From contig CAVTSD010000001.1 of NCBI GenBank assembly GCA_963737365.1, positions 1,178,001 to 1,242,000 on the forward strand: a stretch of 64,000 nucleotides of DNA. Reading direction: 5' to 3'. Position numbers and translations under genes: made by a program. Positions within the stretch are counted from its first letter, which is position 1; each line of letters opens with the position of its first letter. This DNA comes from Roseiarcus sp963737365. Its GTDB lineage: Bacteria > Pseudomonadota > Alphaproteobacteria > Rhizobiales > Beijerinckiaceae. Below, one piece after another: positions 43,173 through 51,442 of this stretch. A model generated the notes under the pieces. That model was not told the origin of the DNA and did no database searches. It saw nothing but the letters and a program-made list of their open reading frames with translations.

Positions 43173-44840
43173 TTAACTCAGGCCGTCGATCTCGCCATTG
43201 ACGACGCGAATTCTCTCTGCCGCAGGGATGCGCGGCAATCCTGGCATCGTGCGGATGTCCCCCATCAGCACGACGACAAAGCCCGCGCCCGCCCGGAGAC
43301 GAACGTCACGGATCCTTGGGATGTGCCCGCTGGGCGCGCCCATGAGGGTAGGATCGTCCGAGAATGAATATTGGGTCTTGGCGACGCACACCGGCAGCCG
43401 CCCCCAGCCCGCCGACTCAAGCTCGTCGAATTTCGCTCGCACCGACGCTTCCGCGGAAATGTTGGCGGCCCCGTAAATCTCTCGCGCGATGGTTTGCGTC
43501 TTCTCCCATAAACTCATCTCGTCGCCGTATAGAGGCCGAAACTTCACGTTGCCCGCGTCCGCTAGCTCCGCAACGACATGGGCGAGATCCTCCGCTCCCG
43601 CGCCCCCACGAGCCCAATGATCGCAGACGACGGTCTTGACTGCGAACTCGCTGGCCACGGCCTTCTCGACGAATGCGAGTTCGTCTCTCGTGTCGGTATC
43701 GAAGCGATTGATGGCGACGACGACCGGGACCCCAAACTTCCGCAGATTGACAATATGTCGCGCGAGGTTCGCGAGGCCTGCTTCCAGGGCGGGCATATTC
43801 TCGCCGCCGAGAGCATCCTTGGCGACACCGCCGTGCATTTTCAGCGCGCGCACCGTGGCGACGAGCACTGTTGCTGCTGGCTTGAACCCGGCCTTGCGGC
43901 ACTTGATGTCGAAGAATTTCTCGGCGCCGAGATCCGCCCCGAAGCCCGCTTCGGTGACCACGTAGTCAGCGAGCTTGAGACCCGCTCGCGTCGCCATGAC
44001 GGAATTGCAGCCGTGGGCGATGTTGGCGAAGGGGCCTCCGTGCACCAGCGCGGGCGAAGCATCTAAAGTCTGCACCAGATTGGGCTTGAGCGCCTCCTTG
44101 AGCAGCGCCGTCATAGCGCCGGGCGCGTTGAGATCCGAGGCGGCGATCGGCCGCCTGTCTCGAGCCCAGCCGACGATCATACGGCCGAGCTGCTCCTCGA
44201 GCTCCTCAAGGCTGGTTGCAAGGCAAAAGGCGGCCATGACTTCCGAGGCGACCGTAATGTCGAAACCATCCTCGCGCGGAAAGCCGTTGCCTACGCCAAG
44301 TCCGACAATTGTTTCGCGAAGCGCGCGGTCGTTCATATCGAGCACCCGCCGCCAAGCGACACGTCGCTGATCGAGACGAAGCGCGTTCCCCCAGTACATG
44401 TGATTGTCGATCATCGCCGCGAGCAGATTGTGCGCCGAGGTGATGGCGTGAAAATCGCCGGTAAAGTGGAGATTGATCTCATCCATGGGAACAACTTGGG
44501 CGTGGCCGCCGCCGGTCGCGCCCCCCTTCAGGCCAAAGCTTGGCCCGAGCGAAGGCTCGCGCAGACAGATCATTGTCTTCTTGCCGATCCGATTGAGCGC
44601 GTCGCCGAGGCCAATGGTGGTCGTTGTCTTGCCCTCGCCAGCAGGGGTCGGGCTGATCGCCGTGACAAGAATGAGTTTCCCGTCCGGACGGTCCTGGAGG
44701 CTGTTCAGAAAATCATATTCAAGCTTGGCGATGTAGCGGCCAAACGGGCGCAAGGCAGATTCGGGCGCGCCGATCTTCGCGGCGATCTCCGCAATGGGCT
44801 TGAGGCGCGCAGCGCGCGCGATTTCTATGTCAGACGCCAT
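43173..44840 (-). CDS. ftfL: Formate-tetrahydrofolate ligase
   Basis: A 555-aa cytoplasmic enzyme that makes 10-formyl-THF from formate, THF and ATP, the entry of formate carbon into serine-cycle assimilation in methylotrophs and into purine synthesis elsewhere. It has the P-loop-like TPAGEGKTTTTIGLGDALN (about 64-82), REPSLGPSFGLKGGATGGGHAQVVPMDEINLHFTGD (about 96-131) and PVVVAINRFDTDT. The ATG at 44840 follows GGGAAGG and gives the family length; an open extension to 45023 is not conserved-looking. Equivalent symbol fhs. A 6-bp hairpin lies about 70 bases upstream. Confidence 0.97.
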   Translation of the reverse strand: MASDIEIARAARLKPIAEIAAKIGAPESALRPFGRYIAKLEYDFLNSLQDRPDGKLILVTAISPTPAGEGKTTTTIGLGDALNRIGKKTMICLREPSLGPSFGLKGGATGGGHAQVVPMDEINLHFTGDFHAITSAHNLLAAMIDNHMYWGNALRLDQRRVAWRRVLDMNDRALRETIVGLGVGNGFPREDGFDITVASEVMAAFCLATSLEELEEQLGRMIVGWARDRRPIAASDLNAPGAMTALLKEALKPNLVQTLDASPALVHGGPFANIAHGCNSVMATRAGLKLADYVVTEAGFGADLGAEKFFDIKCRKAGFKPAATVLVATVRALKMHGGVAKDALGGENMPALEAGLANLARHIVNLRKFGVPVVVAINRFDTDTRDELAFVEKAVASEFAVKTVVCDHWARGGAGAEDLAHVVAELADAGNVKFRPLYGDEMSLWEKTQTIAREIYGAANISAEASVRAKFDELESAGWGRLPVCVAKTQYSFSDDPTLMGAPSGHIPRIRDVRLRAGAGFVVVLMGDIRTMPGLPRIPAAERIRVVNGEIDGLS

Positions 44841-44906
44841 GAACCAGCACCTTCCCCATCCAGCCGCTTGGCCTTTGCTGAACGCAAGGCAACAAATCAT
44901 CTGCTC

Positions 44907-44924
44907 CGCTTGTTTTTGCAAGCG
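44907..44924 (-). promoter_or_regulatory. Hairpin upstream of ftfL
   Basis: CGCTTG (44907-44912) and CAAGCG (44919-44924) form a perfect 6-bp stem with a 6-nt loop, 67 bases before the ftfL start. Next to it on the minus strand is a possible promoter (TTGCAA, then TGATTT at about 16 bp). It may be an operator or leader hairpin; the evidence is structural only. Confidence 0.35.
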
Positions 44925-45021
44925 TGATTCCTGGCGGCGCTGACGGCCGGAGGGTGTGAGGGGCAGGCATTTCACCGCTGTCGCGCAGCGCCAAGCTAAG
45001 CCAGGCGCGGGAACGAGGCCC

Positions 45022-45476
45022 ATGATCTAGTCGCGGCTTGCCGTCGCCACCGTTTCGAGCATCGCCGCCGATCTGGGGCTGGCTATTGTTGGCGCAGGCG
45101 GCCCCGGTCGGTTCTTTTCCTATCGGCCGCTGATCGCGACCACCGTCGTCACGGTCGCGCTCGGGGTCGCGTCGCTGTTCAGCGAGGGCCATCTCGGCTC
45201 CGGCGTGCGAGAGGATCAGTCGAATCGTTGGGTGTTCATCGCGCTCGGCTTGCTCGGCTTCGTCGACGCCTATTTGCCGCCTATACGGATCGGATCGATT
45301 TCCTTACCTCCAGCGACGAAGCGGCGCGCTGGCTCGGTGTTTTCCTTTATGCAGCCGGCGGCGGTCTTCGCCTTGCGCCCCTCTTCGTGCTCGGGCGACT
45401 GCCGAGCGAAACCTTCGGCCCCGAGTATGACGCCTATCGGGCCCACAGCTGGCGTCTCATTCCTTACGTCTATTGA
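45022..45476 (+). pseudogene. Isoprenylcysteine carboxyl methyltransferase-family pseudogene
   Basis: The frame from ATG 45022 reads MI-stop-SRLAVATVSSIAADLGLAIVG and continues open through RFFSYRPLIATTVVTVALG and NRWVFIALGLLGFVDAYLP. Then a one-base shift at about 45280 enters AYTDRIDFLTSSDEAARWLGVFLY and RLAPLFVLGR. This N-terminal half matches ICMT-family membrane proteins of Alphaproteobacteria. The expected catalytic core (the GHTL...RHPSYLG block) is missing. The frame jumps straight to the family's C-terminal end, FGPEYDAYRAHSWRLIPYVY, and stops at 45474-45476. So there is a premature TAG, a frameshift and an internal deletion of about 60-70 codons. Confidence 0.78.
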
Positions 45477-45562
45477 GCAAGGTCGAATGGCGTGTGGTTG
45501 CCTAGGCGTGAAGCCTTCCATACACCTCGCTTGCGCCTTCTGACGCCTACGGACAAACCTCC

Positions 45563-46357
45563 ATGATCCGCTCCGCCTTGATGACTGTGATGACCAACGC
45601 CGCGATCAAGGCCGGCCGTGGACTCAAACGCGATTTCGGCGAAGTCAGCGAATTGCAAGTGTCGATGAAGGGCCCGGGCGACTTTGTCAGTTTAGCGGAC
45701 AAGCGTGCGGAGAAGACCCTCTATGAAGAGCTCGCCAAGGCGCGCCCCGGCTATGGCTTTGTCCTTGAGGAAGGCGGACGCGTTGAGGGGACCGATAAGA
45801 GCCACACCTGGCATGTCGATCCATTGGACGCGACCACGAACTTCCTGCACGCGATTCCCCTGTTTGCAATTTCGATCGGGCTCGAGCGCGAAGGGCAGAT
45901 CGTCGCCGGCGTAATCTACAATCCGGCCGACGATGATATGTATGTCACGGAGAAGGGTCAGGGCGCCTTTGGCCGAAATCGCCGGCTGCGCGTGGCTGCG
46001 CGCAGCGACTTGGCGCAGGCCATCTTCGGCTGCGGCATTCCCCATCTTGGCAAGGCGGCGCAACATCCCCGGTTTCGAGCCGAGCTTGCCGCCGTGATGG
46101 CTCGCGTCGTCAACGTACGAAGGATGGGTTGCGCGGCGCTCGACTTGGCTTACGTGGCGGCCGGCCGGTTCGACGCCTTTTGGGAGCGTGGCCTGAACTC
46201 CTGGGACATCGCGGCGGGTTCGCTTCTCATTCGGGAAGCCGGCGGATTCGTCACCGGCGCCGATGGCGAAGACAATTTCCTCGAGACCGGCTCGATCTGC
46301 TGCGGCAACGAAACCATGCATCGCGAGCTGCTTCAATTGTTGCGCGGCGTTGCTTAA
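45563..46357 (+). CDS. suhB: Inositol monophosphatase family protein
   Basis: A 264-aa Mg2+-dependent phosphatase of the IMPase/SuhB group. Metal ligands are visible as VLEEGG (about 67-72) and WHVDPLDATTNF (about 83-94), plus WDIAAGSLLIREAGG (about 214-228). The usual DPLDGTTNF motif has Ala90 instead of Gly, and the following HGIP is HAIP; the acidic ligands are kept. Substrates may be inositol phosphates or related sugar phosphates. SuhB proteins also assist rRNA transcription in some bacteria. The ATG at 45563 fits the family start. Confidence 0.88.
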   Translation: MIRSALMTVMTNAAIKAGRGLKRDFGEVSELQVSMKGPGDFVSLADKRAEKTLYEELAKARPGYGFVLEEGGRVEGTDKSHTWHVDPLDATTNFLHAIPLFAISIGLEREGQIVAGVIYNPADDDMYVTEKGQGAFGRNRRLRVAARSDLAQAIFGCGIPHLGKAAQHPRFRAELAAVMARVVNVRRMGCAALDLAYVAAGRFDAFWERGLNSWDIAAGSLLIREAGGFVTGADGEDNFLETGSICCGNETMHRELLQLLRGVA

Positions 46358-46857
46358 CGCGCTCATCACTGTTTGCGCAGAAGCCTCGCCTTCCGCTCGC
46401 GATGGCGCTATTCGATGTGTTGCCGGCAGCGCCTTGGGTTCGTAAGGGATCGGCGCCGAGTGCTGCGGACAGCCGCCTCAGCGCATGTCGGCGACGCGGC
46501 GCGCGCATACGAGCGCCATCTTCGTCAACACCGCGGCGACGCGGCGCGCGAGCGCACCATCGTCGACCATCAGCTCTCGCTTCGTGTTCGCGAAATAAGC
46601 GCCGCGTTTCATCTGCTCAACTGTTTAGTTTGCCTGACTTTGAGATGCGAACCGGAGCGCCAGGCTCTTGGCCGTCTGCCCACATTTTGGCGGTTCCGTT
46701 GCGTCAAGTCGAAATGCGGATTCGTTACGATTTGCCTGTGGATAAGCCGCCGCCGGCGATTTACTCCGCGTTAACCATCGCCTCTCACTGTCAGAGCAGC
46801 ATCGCGATCGCTAACCTGCTGATTCGCGATGCGAAATCAGTCGCCGGAGGCTCGCCC
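46358..46857. other. Intergenic region with a possible dehydrogenase remnant (500 bp)
   Basis: No intact gene is seen. A short minus-strand frame (46478-46612) resembles part of a formate dehydrogenase and is listed separately. A single perfect DnaA-box 9-mer (TGTGGATAA, 46737-46745) occurs alone and is probably chance. The end of the interval holds the GGAGG ribosome-binding site of the next gene. Confidence 0.5.
46478..46612 (-). pseudogene. Possible remnant of a formate/2-hydroxyacid dehydrogenase
   Basis: A 44-codon frame starts MKRGAYFANTKRELMVDDGALARR. This resembles the KRGAYIVNTARG-L-x-D-x-DAVARAL block that follows the active-site loop in NAD-dependent formate dehydrogenases and related D-2-hydroxyacid dehydrogenases. 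The similarity is from memory and extends over about 24 residues only; a stop lies three codons upstream of the ATG (TAA) and the rest does not match. Its location three genes from ftfL would fit a lost C1 gene, but chance similarity is possible. Confidence 0.3.
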
Positions 46858-47247
46858 ATGCTGTTGGCAGACCTATCCGAGGGCCTCTCGGGGCTTAGGC
46901 AATGGTCCGAGCCTGTCATCTACGACAGGCTGATCGCCGCTTATTACCGGCTTGTCGAAGATCGTGAGCTGGCGCGCGGCCTCTCCCGCCTGCACGCACG
47001 CGTGTGGCGCACGCTGATTGCCGGCGACATGGAGGGCTTCGAGGAAATGCGCGAGACGCTGGTCGGCGCCCTTGAACCTTGCAATCTCACGCTCGATCAC
47101 CTGGCCGAGGTCGACGGCGACATCATGATGGAACTGCTCGATGTGGTGATGGCGCGATATAATCGCTCGCACCGAACAGCCCGGGCTTATCACCTCGCGT
47201 TGATGGAGCTCGCGGGGCGCGTTCGCCCGGCTCGGCTCGCCGCTTGA
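46858..47247 (+). CDS. Hypothetical helical protein
   Basis: A 129-aa soluble, largely helical protein (LSGLRQWSEPVIYDRLIAAYYRLVEDRELARGLSRLHARVWRTLIAGDMEGFEEMRETL). It has an acidic stretch AEVDGDIMMELLDVVMARYNRSH near 85-107. I do not recognise a domain. A GGAGG seven bases before the ATG at 46858 supports this start; an in-frame ATG at 46714 would add 48 less convincing residues. Its function is unknown. Confidence 0.68.
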   Translation: MLLADLSEGLSGLRQWSEPVIYDRLIAAYYRLVEDRELARGLSRLHARVWRTLIAGDMEGFEEMRETLVGALEPCNLTLDHLAEVDGDIMMELLDVVMARYNRSHRTARAYHLALMELAGRVRPARLAA

Positions 47248-47340
47248 GGCGAATTTCGTAGACAGGGTCGCTGACCGCCGCAGCCGCGCATCACGTAGGC
47301 TTCCGGAAGACGCCCGTCTTTCGACGCGCTATGAGCGCGG

Positions 47341-48051
47341 CTACAAAGCCTCGCGCAGCCTCTTTCCTCTGATCTCGCGGTAGAACGGGCGCGGCCTGCG
47401 TTTGTCGAGCCCGCCTTCTAGCGCTTGGGCGAGATCGTCGAGCGCCAGGTGGGTAATCGCGGGAAGGTCAAGATTCCGCGCCTCGTCGAGCGGCGTCCAG
47501 ACAAGCTCAACCAGTTCAGCTTCAGCGTGAACGGCGCCGTCGACGCGCATGGCGATGAAGCGGGCGTCGATAACGAGGAAGCGGGCGTCGAACCGCCTCG
47601 GGCGTCCAGGCGGCGTGACCGCGCGAGCGAGGAAGTCGATGGCGTCGAGCGACGGATGGACGCCGGTCGCAGCAAAGCGGGTCCAGGCGCCCCGAGGCGG
47701 ATTTTCCGGCGCGCTCGAGCCGAGCACGCCGATGGCCAAGCCCGTTTCCTCGAACGTTTCGCGGATTGCGGCGAGCGCCAGAGCCCGCGCGAAATTCGGC
47801 GAAGGTCGTGGCACGCGCGCATTGAGCTTTTGCTCGACATGCGCGTCGAGCGCTCCTGCCGCAACCATGCGACGATCTTCGGGCTCAACCCGACCGCCGG
47901 GAAAGACGAACTTGCCGGGCATGAACCGGTGGCGCGCGTGCCGCTTGCCCATCAGCACCCGCGCGGTTCCGCGCTCCGAACCATCGACGAGAATGAGAGT
48001 CGCCGCGTCCCGCGGGCGCAGCGCGCGTTTCCGCGGGGCGGCGTCGGTCAC
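47341..48051 (-). CDS. Nudix hydrolase, GTG start
   Basis: A 236-aa protein with a Nudix fold. GKFVFPGGRVEPED (about 45-58) and AAIRETFEETGLAIG (about 85-99) together form the GX5E...REUXEEXGU box, with an insertion between the halves as in NUDT7/NUDT19-like and CoA-diphosphatase-like members. It would hydrolyse a nucleoside-diphosphate-linked substrate. The GTG at 48051 overlaps the DUF983 stop by four bases. It is last in a coupled rnr-DUF983-Nudix operon. Confidence 0.85.
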   Translation of the reverse strand: MTDAAPRKRALRPRDAATLILVDGSERGTARVLMGKRHARHRFMPGKFVFPGGRVEPEDRRMVAAGALDAHVEQKLNARVPRPSPNFARALALAAIRETFEETGLAIGVLGSSAPENPPRGAWTRFAATGVHPSLDAIDFLARAVTPPGRPRRFDARFLVIDARFIAMRVDGAVHAEAELVELVWTPLDEARNLDLPAITHLALDDLAQALEGGLDKRRPRPFYREIRGKRLREAL

Positions 48052-48470
48052 GGTTTGGTGCCGATATGGGATCCGAAGCCATGCATGCCGAGGGCCCATT
48101 GCTGACCGACAATCACGCCTTTCGCCCGAGGCAGGATGATGAGACTCGCCGCCAAGGTCACGAAGAGCCAGAATCCCGCAACCCAAAAAAGCGACGAATT
48201 CGGCCAAGTTTCGTCCGAGATTAGCACGCCGCCGCCGACAATGTGGGCAACGATCAGCAGCGTGATGTAGGCCGGCGCGTCGTCCGCCCGATGACCGCTG
48301 AACTCCTCTCCGCAGACCTCGCAAGCGTTCACGACGCGGAGATAGGAGCTAAACAGATGGCCCCGTCCGCAGGACGGACAGCGGCCGAGCAAACCGCGCG
48401 TCATCGCTTCGCGCAACGAGCGGTCTGGCGGGGGCGTCGGAATGCGCCAAATGCGGGACATGTCGTTCAT
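48048..48470 (-). CDS. DUF983 membrane protein
   Basis: A 140-aa protein. A zinc-ribbon-like N-terminal half has GRCPSCGRGHLFSSYLRVVNACEVCGEEF (about 29-57, two CxxC pairs). Two membrane segments follow (about 70-88 and 95-113). This is the standard DUF983 arrangement. It lies downstream of rnr with a four-base overlap and overlaps the Nudix gene by four bases, so the three are made together. Function is unknown. Confidence 0.92.
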   Translation of the reverse strand: MNDMSRIWRIPTPPPDRSLREAMTRGLLGRCPSCGRGHLFSSYLRVVNACEVCGEEFSGHRADDAPAYITLLIVAHIVGGGVLISDETWPNSSLFWVAGFWLFVTLAASLIILPRAKGVIVGQQWALGMHGFGSHIGTKP

Positions 48471-50803
48471 CGACGCTTGCCCTTGTAAAGCGCCTGGCGT
48501 GGTGCAGGAACGCTTCGGTTTCGCACGCCCCGCGACGAATCCGATCCCGGGCGCACAATCTCAAATCTGAGCGCCCCGGCAAATGGCGCAGCCTCGACAA
48601 GGCGGACGTTCACCGGGCTACCGAGCCGGAACGTTTCTTTGCTTCGTGTGCCGACGAGCGCGCGGCTCGCCTCCTCGAAGCGGAAATATTCATCGCCCAA
48701 CGTTCCGGCCGGGATGAACCCGTCAGCCCCCGTTTCGTTCAATTTCACGAAAAGCCCGACGCGGGTGACGCCCGCGATTCGTCCAGAGAAGACCGCGCCG
48801 ACGCGGTCGGCGAGATGCGCCGCGACCACGCGGTCGATCGTTTCCCGTTCGGCCGCCATCGCCCGCCGTTCGGCGCCCGAGATGTGCTCGGCGATCTGCG
48901 CCAATTCTCCCCCGCTCATGTCGTTGAGGCCGCCAGAACCAAGGTCCAATGCGCGGATCAGCGCGCGATGAACGATGAGATCGGCATAGCGCCGAATGGG
49001 CGAAGTGAAGTGGGCGTAGCGCCGCAAGTTAAGGCCGAAATGCCCATAGTTCTCGTGGCTGTATTCGGCCTGAGCCTGCGCGCGCAAAACCACTTCGTTG
49101 ACCAGAGCCTCGACGCCTTGGCCACGGACACGGCTCAAGATCCCGTTGAAATGCGAGGGGCGTACGCGCTCGCCCTTGGCCAGCTTGACGCCGATGGTGC
49201 CGAGAAACTCGATCAAATCATTCAGCTTTTCCTCGCTCGGCGCGTCATGGGCGCGATAGAGGAGAGGCGAATGCGCAGCTTCAAGCAACTCTGCGGCGGC
49301 GACATTGGCGAGGATCATGAACTCCTCGATCAGCCGATGCGCTTCGAGCCTCTCGGGCCACCGCACGTCCTTCAGCCGTCCCTCGGAATCGAGAACAAGC
49401 TTGCGCTCGGGCAGATCCAGATCGAGCGGATTGCGTTGCTCGCGTTCGATCTTGATGACCGCATGGGCGGCGTAGAGCGGCTTGAGCACGGTCTCGATAA
49501 GCGGCTCGGTCGTCTCGTCCAGCCGACCGTCGATCGCCGCCTGCGCCTGCTCGTAGGACAGTTTCGCCGCCGAACGCATCATGATGCGGTGGAATTTGTG
49601 CGAGCGCTTGCGCCCGTCAGGCCCAATGATCATGCGCAACGCGAGCGCGGGCCGGTCCTCGAGCGGGCGCAGCGAGCAGAGATCGTTGGAGATGCGCTCC
49701 GGCAGCATCGGCACGACCCGGTCGGGGAAATAAACCGAGTTGCCGCGCTCGAGCGCTTCTCGATCCATCGCCATCCCAGGTTGAACGTAAGCGGCGACGT
49801 CGGCGATGGCGACGGTAACGATAAAGCCGCCGGAGTTCGCAGGATCCGAATCGAGCTCGGCGTGGACGGCGTCGTCGTGGTCCTTGGCGTCCGGCGGATC
49901 GATGGTCACAAGCGGCAGCGTGCGCCAGTCCTCGCGCGGAGCGCTCAATCGAACAGGCCGCGCATGTTCGGCCTCTTCCAGAGCCGCGGCCGAGAAGACA
50001 TGCGGGATATGATGCGTCTCGAGCGCGATGAGGCTCACGGCCCGCTCGGATTTCACCGAGCCTATGGTTTCGACCACGCGCGCGGGCGGCAGCCCCAGAC
50101 GCCCTTCTCGCAAGGGCTCGATGGCGACTAGATCGCCGTCCCTAGCGTCTCCGGCCATGCCGGCAGGGACCATAAACTCACGCCCCGCAGCCTTCTTGTC
50201 GACCGGAACCGCACGCCCCGATCCGTCCGCTGCGATGCGATAGACGGCGAAAGCGCGCGCCCTCATTTTGTCGAGGATCTTGACGACGCGTCCCGAATAG
50301 GGGGGCGCCTTAAGACCGGCCTCGGGGTCGAACTCGACGCGCATCAGAACACGCGCCCCCACGCCTGGGGCAGGCGCGCGGTCACGTTTCACGCTCGGAC
50401 GCCGCACGAGAATGCGCGGCGCCGGGTCATCGCCGGTCCATTCCACCGGTTTCGCGATCAGTTCGCCATCGCGGTCGCGCGCAGAAATGTCGGCGACGAC
50501 GAGGGAGGGCAGGCGACCTTCGACCCTCAGCGCCTTGCGGCCACGCGCGACCGCGCCTTCCGCCTGCAGGTCCTTGATCAGGACCTTCAATTCCGTTTTC
50601 GCTTCACCTTTAACGCCGAAGGCGCGAGCGATGTCGCGCTTGGTGACCCGCGCGGGGGCTCGTTCGCCATTGGGCGCGGGCGCGCCGCCAATAAAGGCGA
50701 TCAGCTCCTCGCGCGTTGGGAGCTCAGCGGCTCTCGCCTCCACGGCGGTGTGAACGGCGCTTGTCGAGCGCCGACGCATTTTTTGATTTTGCAAGGGTTC
50801 CAT
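48467..50803 (-). CDS. rnr: Ribonuclease R
   Basis: A 778-aa 3'-to-5' exoribonuclease that degrades structured RNA and takes part in rRNA and tmRNA quality control. After N-terminal winged-helix and cold-shock domains, the RNB catalytic domain has TIDPPDAKDHDDAVHAE (about 295-311, the Mg2+-binding aspartates), NSVYFPDRVVPMLPERISNDLCSL and FGLNLRRYAHFTSPIRRYADLIVHR (about 585-609). The C-terminal S1 domain (about 655-740) is FSGRIAGVTRVGLFVKL. A basic tail ends QALYKGKRR. It is first gene of the operon with DUF983 and Nudix. Confidence 0.97.
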   Translation of the reverse strand: MEPLQNQKMRRRSTSAVHTAVEARAAELPTREELIAFIGGAPAPNGERAPARVTKRDIARAFGVKGEAKTELKVLIKDLQAEGAVARGRKALRVEGRLPSLVVADISARDRDGELIAKPVEWTGDDPAPRILVRRPSVKRDRAPAPGVGARVLMRVEFDPEAGLKAPPYSGRVVKILDKMRARAFAVYRIAADGSGRAVPVDKKAAGREFMVPAGMAGDARDGDLVAIEPLREGRLGLPPARVVETIGSVKSERAVSLIALETHHIPHVFSAAALEEAEHARPVRLSAPREDWRTLPLVTIDPPDAKDHDDAVHAELDSDPANSGGFIVTVAIADVAAYVQPGMAMDREALERGNSVYFPDRVVPMLPERISNDLCSLRPLEDRPALALRMIIGPDGRKRSHKFHRIMMRSAAKLSYEQAQAAIDGRLDETTEPLIETVLKPLYAAHAVIKIEREQRNPLDLDLPERKLVLDSEGRLKDVRWPERLEAHRLIEEFMILANVAAAELLEAAHSPLLYRAHDAPSEEKLNDLIEFLGTIGVKLAKGERVRPSHFNGILSRVRGQGVEALVNEVVLRAQAQAEYSHENYGHFGLNLRRYAHFTSPIRRYADLIVHRALIRALDLGSGGLNDMSGGELAQIAEHISGAERRAMAAERETIDRVVAAHLADRVGAVFSGRIAGVTRVGLFVKLNETGADGFIPAGTLGDEYFRFEEASRALVGTRSKETFRLGSPVNVRLVEAAPFAGALRFEIVRPGSDSSRGVRNRSVPAPRQALYKGKRR

Positions 50804-50938
50804 TTCTCAAGGGGCCGCAAAAATAGCGCGCCCCGGGTGTAACGTAAGTTCGATGGTCGAAGGAAACAAGCGGCTCGCCCGTTGGCCATCCCCGCAAATG
50901 ATAGCCCTTCGCCTGGACCTTGGGACGAAGAACGGGTT

Positions 50939-51440
50939 TCAACGCTCGACGATCGCCATTAGGATGCGTCGCGAAACACGCCGTCGATCAGGCTCGCATC
51001 GCGTACAATCCCCTCTCCAACGAACCCCGCCTTTTCATAAAGGGCGATGGCGCGCGGATTGTCGGCGTGCACATCGAGCTCGATGCGTTTGAAGCCCGAG
51101 CGCCGCGCCTGCACCAGAGTCGCTTCAAGCAGACGCTGCCCGCACCGCGGCCGCGCCATTTTGGCAACAGGCCCATGCCGAGCGTTCCGCGATGCGCCCG
51201 CGAGGGGAAGAACTCACGACGCACGTCACACCAGCCGATGACCTGGCGGCCGGCAAGGGCGACCATCATCGGATTCCCGTTTTCGAGGTTGTTCTTGACG
51301 AACCGCAGTGTGTCCGGTTCGGGCTGGGCTTCGAGCATCGTCAAATATTTGCGCTCACGCGCGACGAAATCGAGAGCGCGTCGATAGCCCTCGACGCGAT
51401 CGAGCGTCATTGGCTCGATCCGGATGGACGTCTCGTCCAA
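50939..51440 (-). pseudogene. GNAT acetyltransferase gene broken by two frameshifts
   Basis: From TTG 51440 or ATG 51410 the frame reads MTLDRVEGYRRALDFVARE through MVALAGRQVIGWCDV to MGLLPKWRGRG, the acetyl-CoA loop. The remainder GQRLLEATLVQARRSGF, DVHADNPRAIALYEKAGF and LIDGVFRDA is in another frame. One extra G in the run at plus-strand 51139-51141 would join them. At the end the frame stops early at TAA, but one base more would give ILMAIVER and a stop at 50939-50941, the usual GNAT C-terminus. It starts right after the PmtA-type gene on the same strand. Confidence 0.8.
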
Positions 51441-51442
51441 TC

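Noticed and set aside
46737..46745. Replication origin
   Set aside because: Only one DnaA box, no cluster, no dnaA/dnaN/gidA-type neighbours; chance is sufficient.
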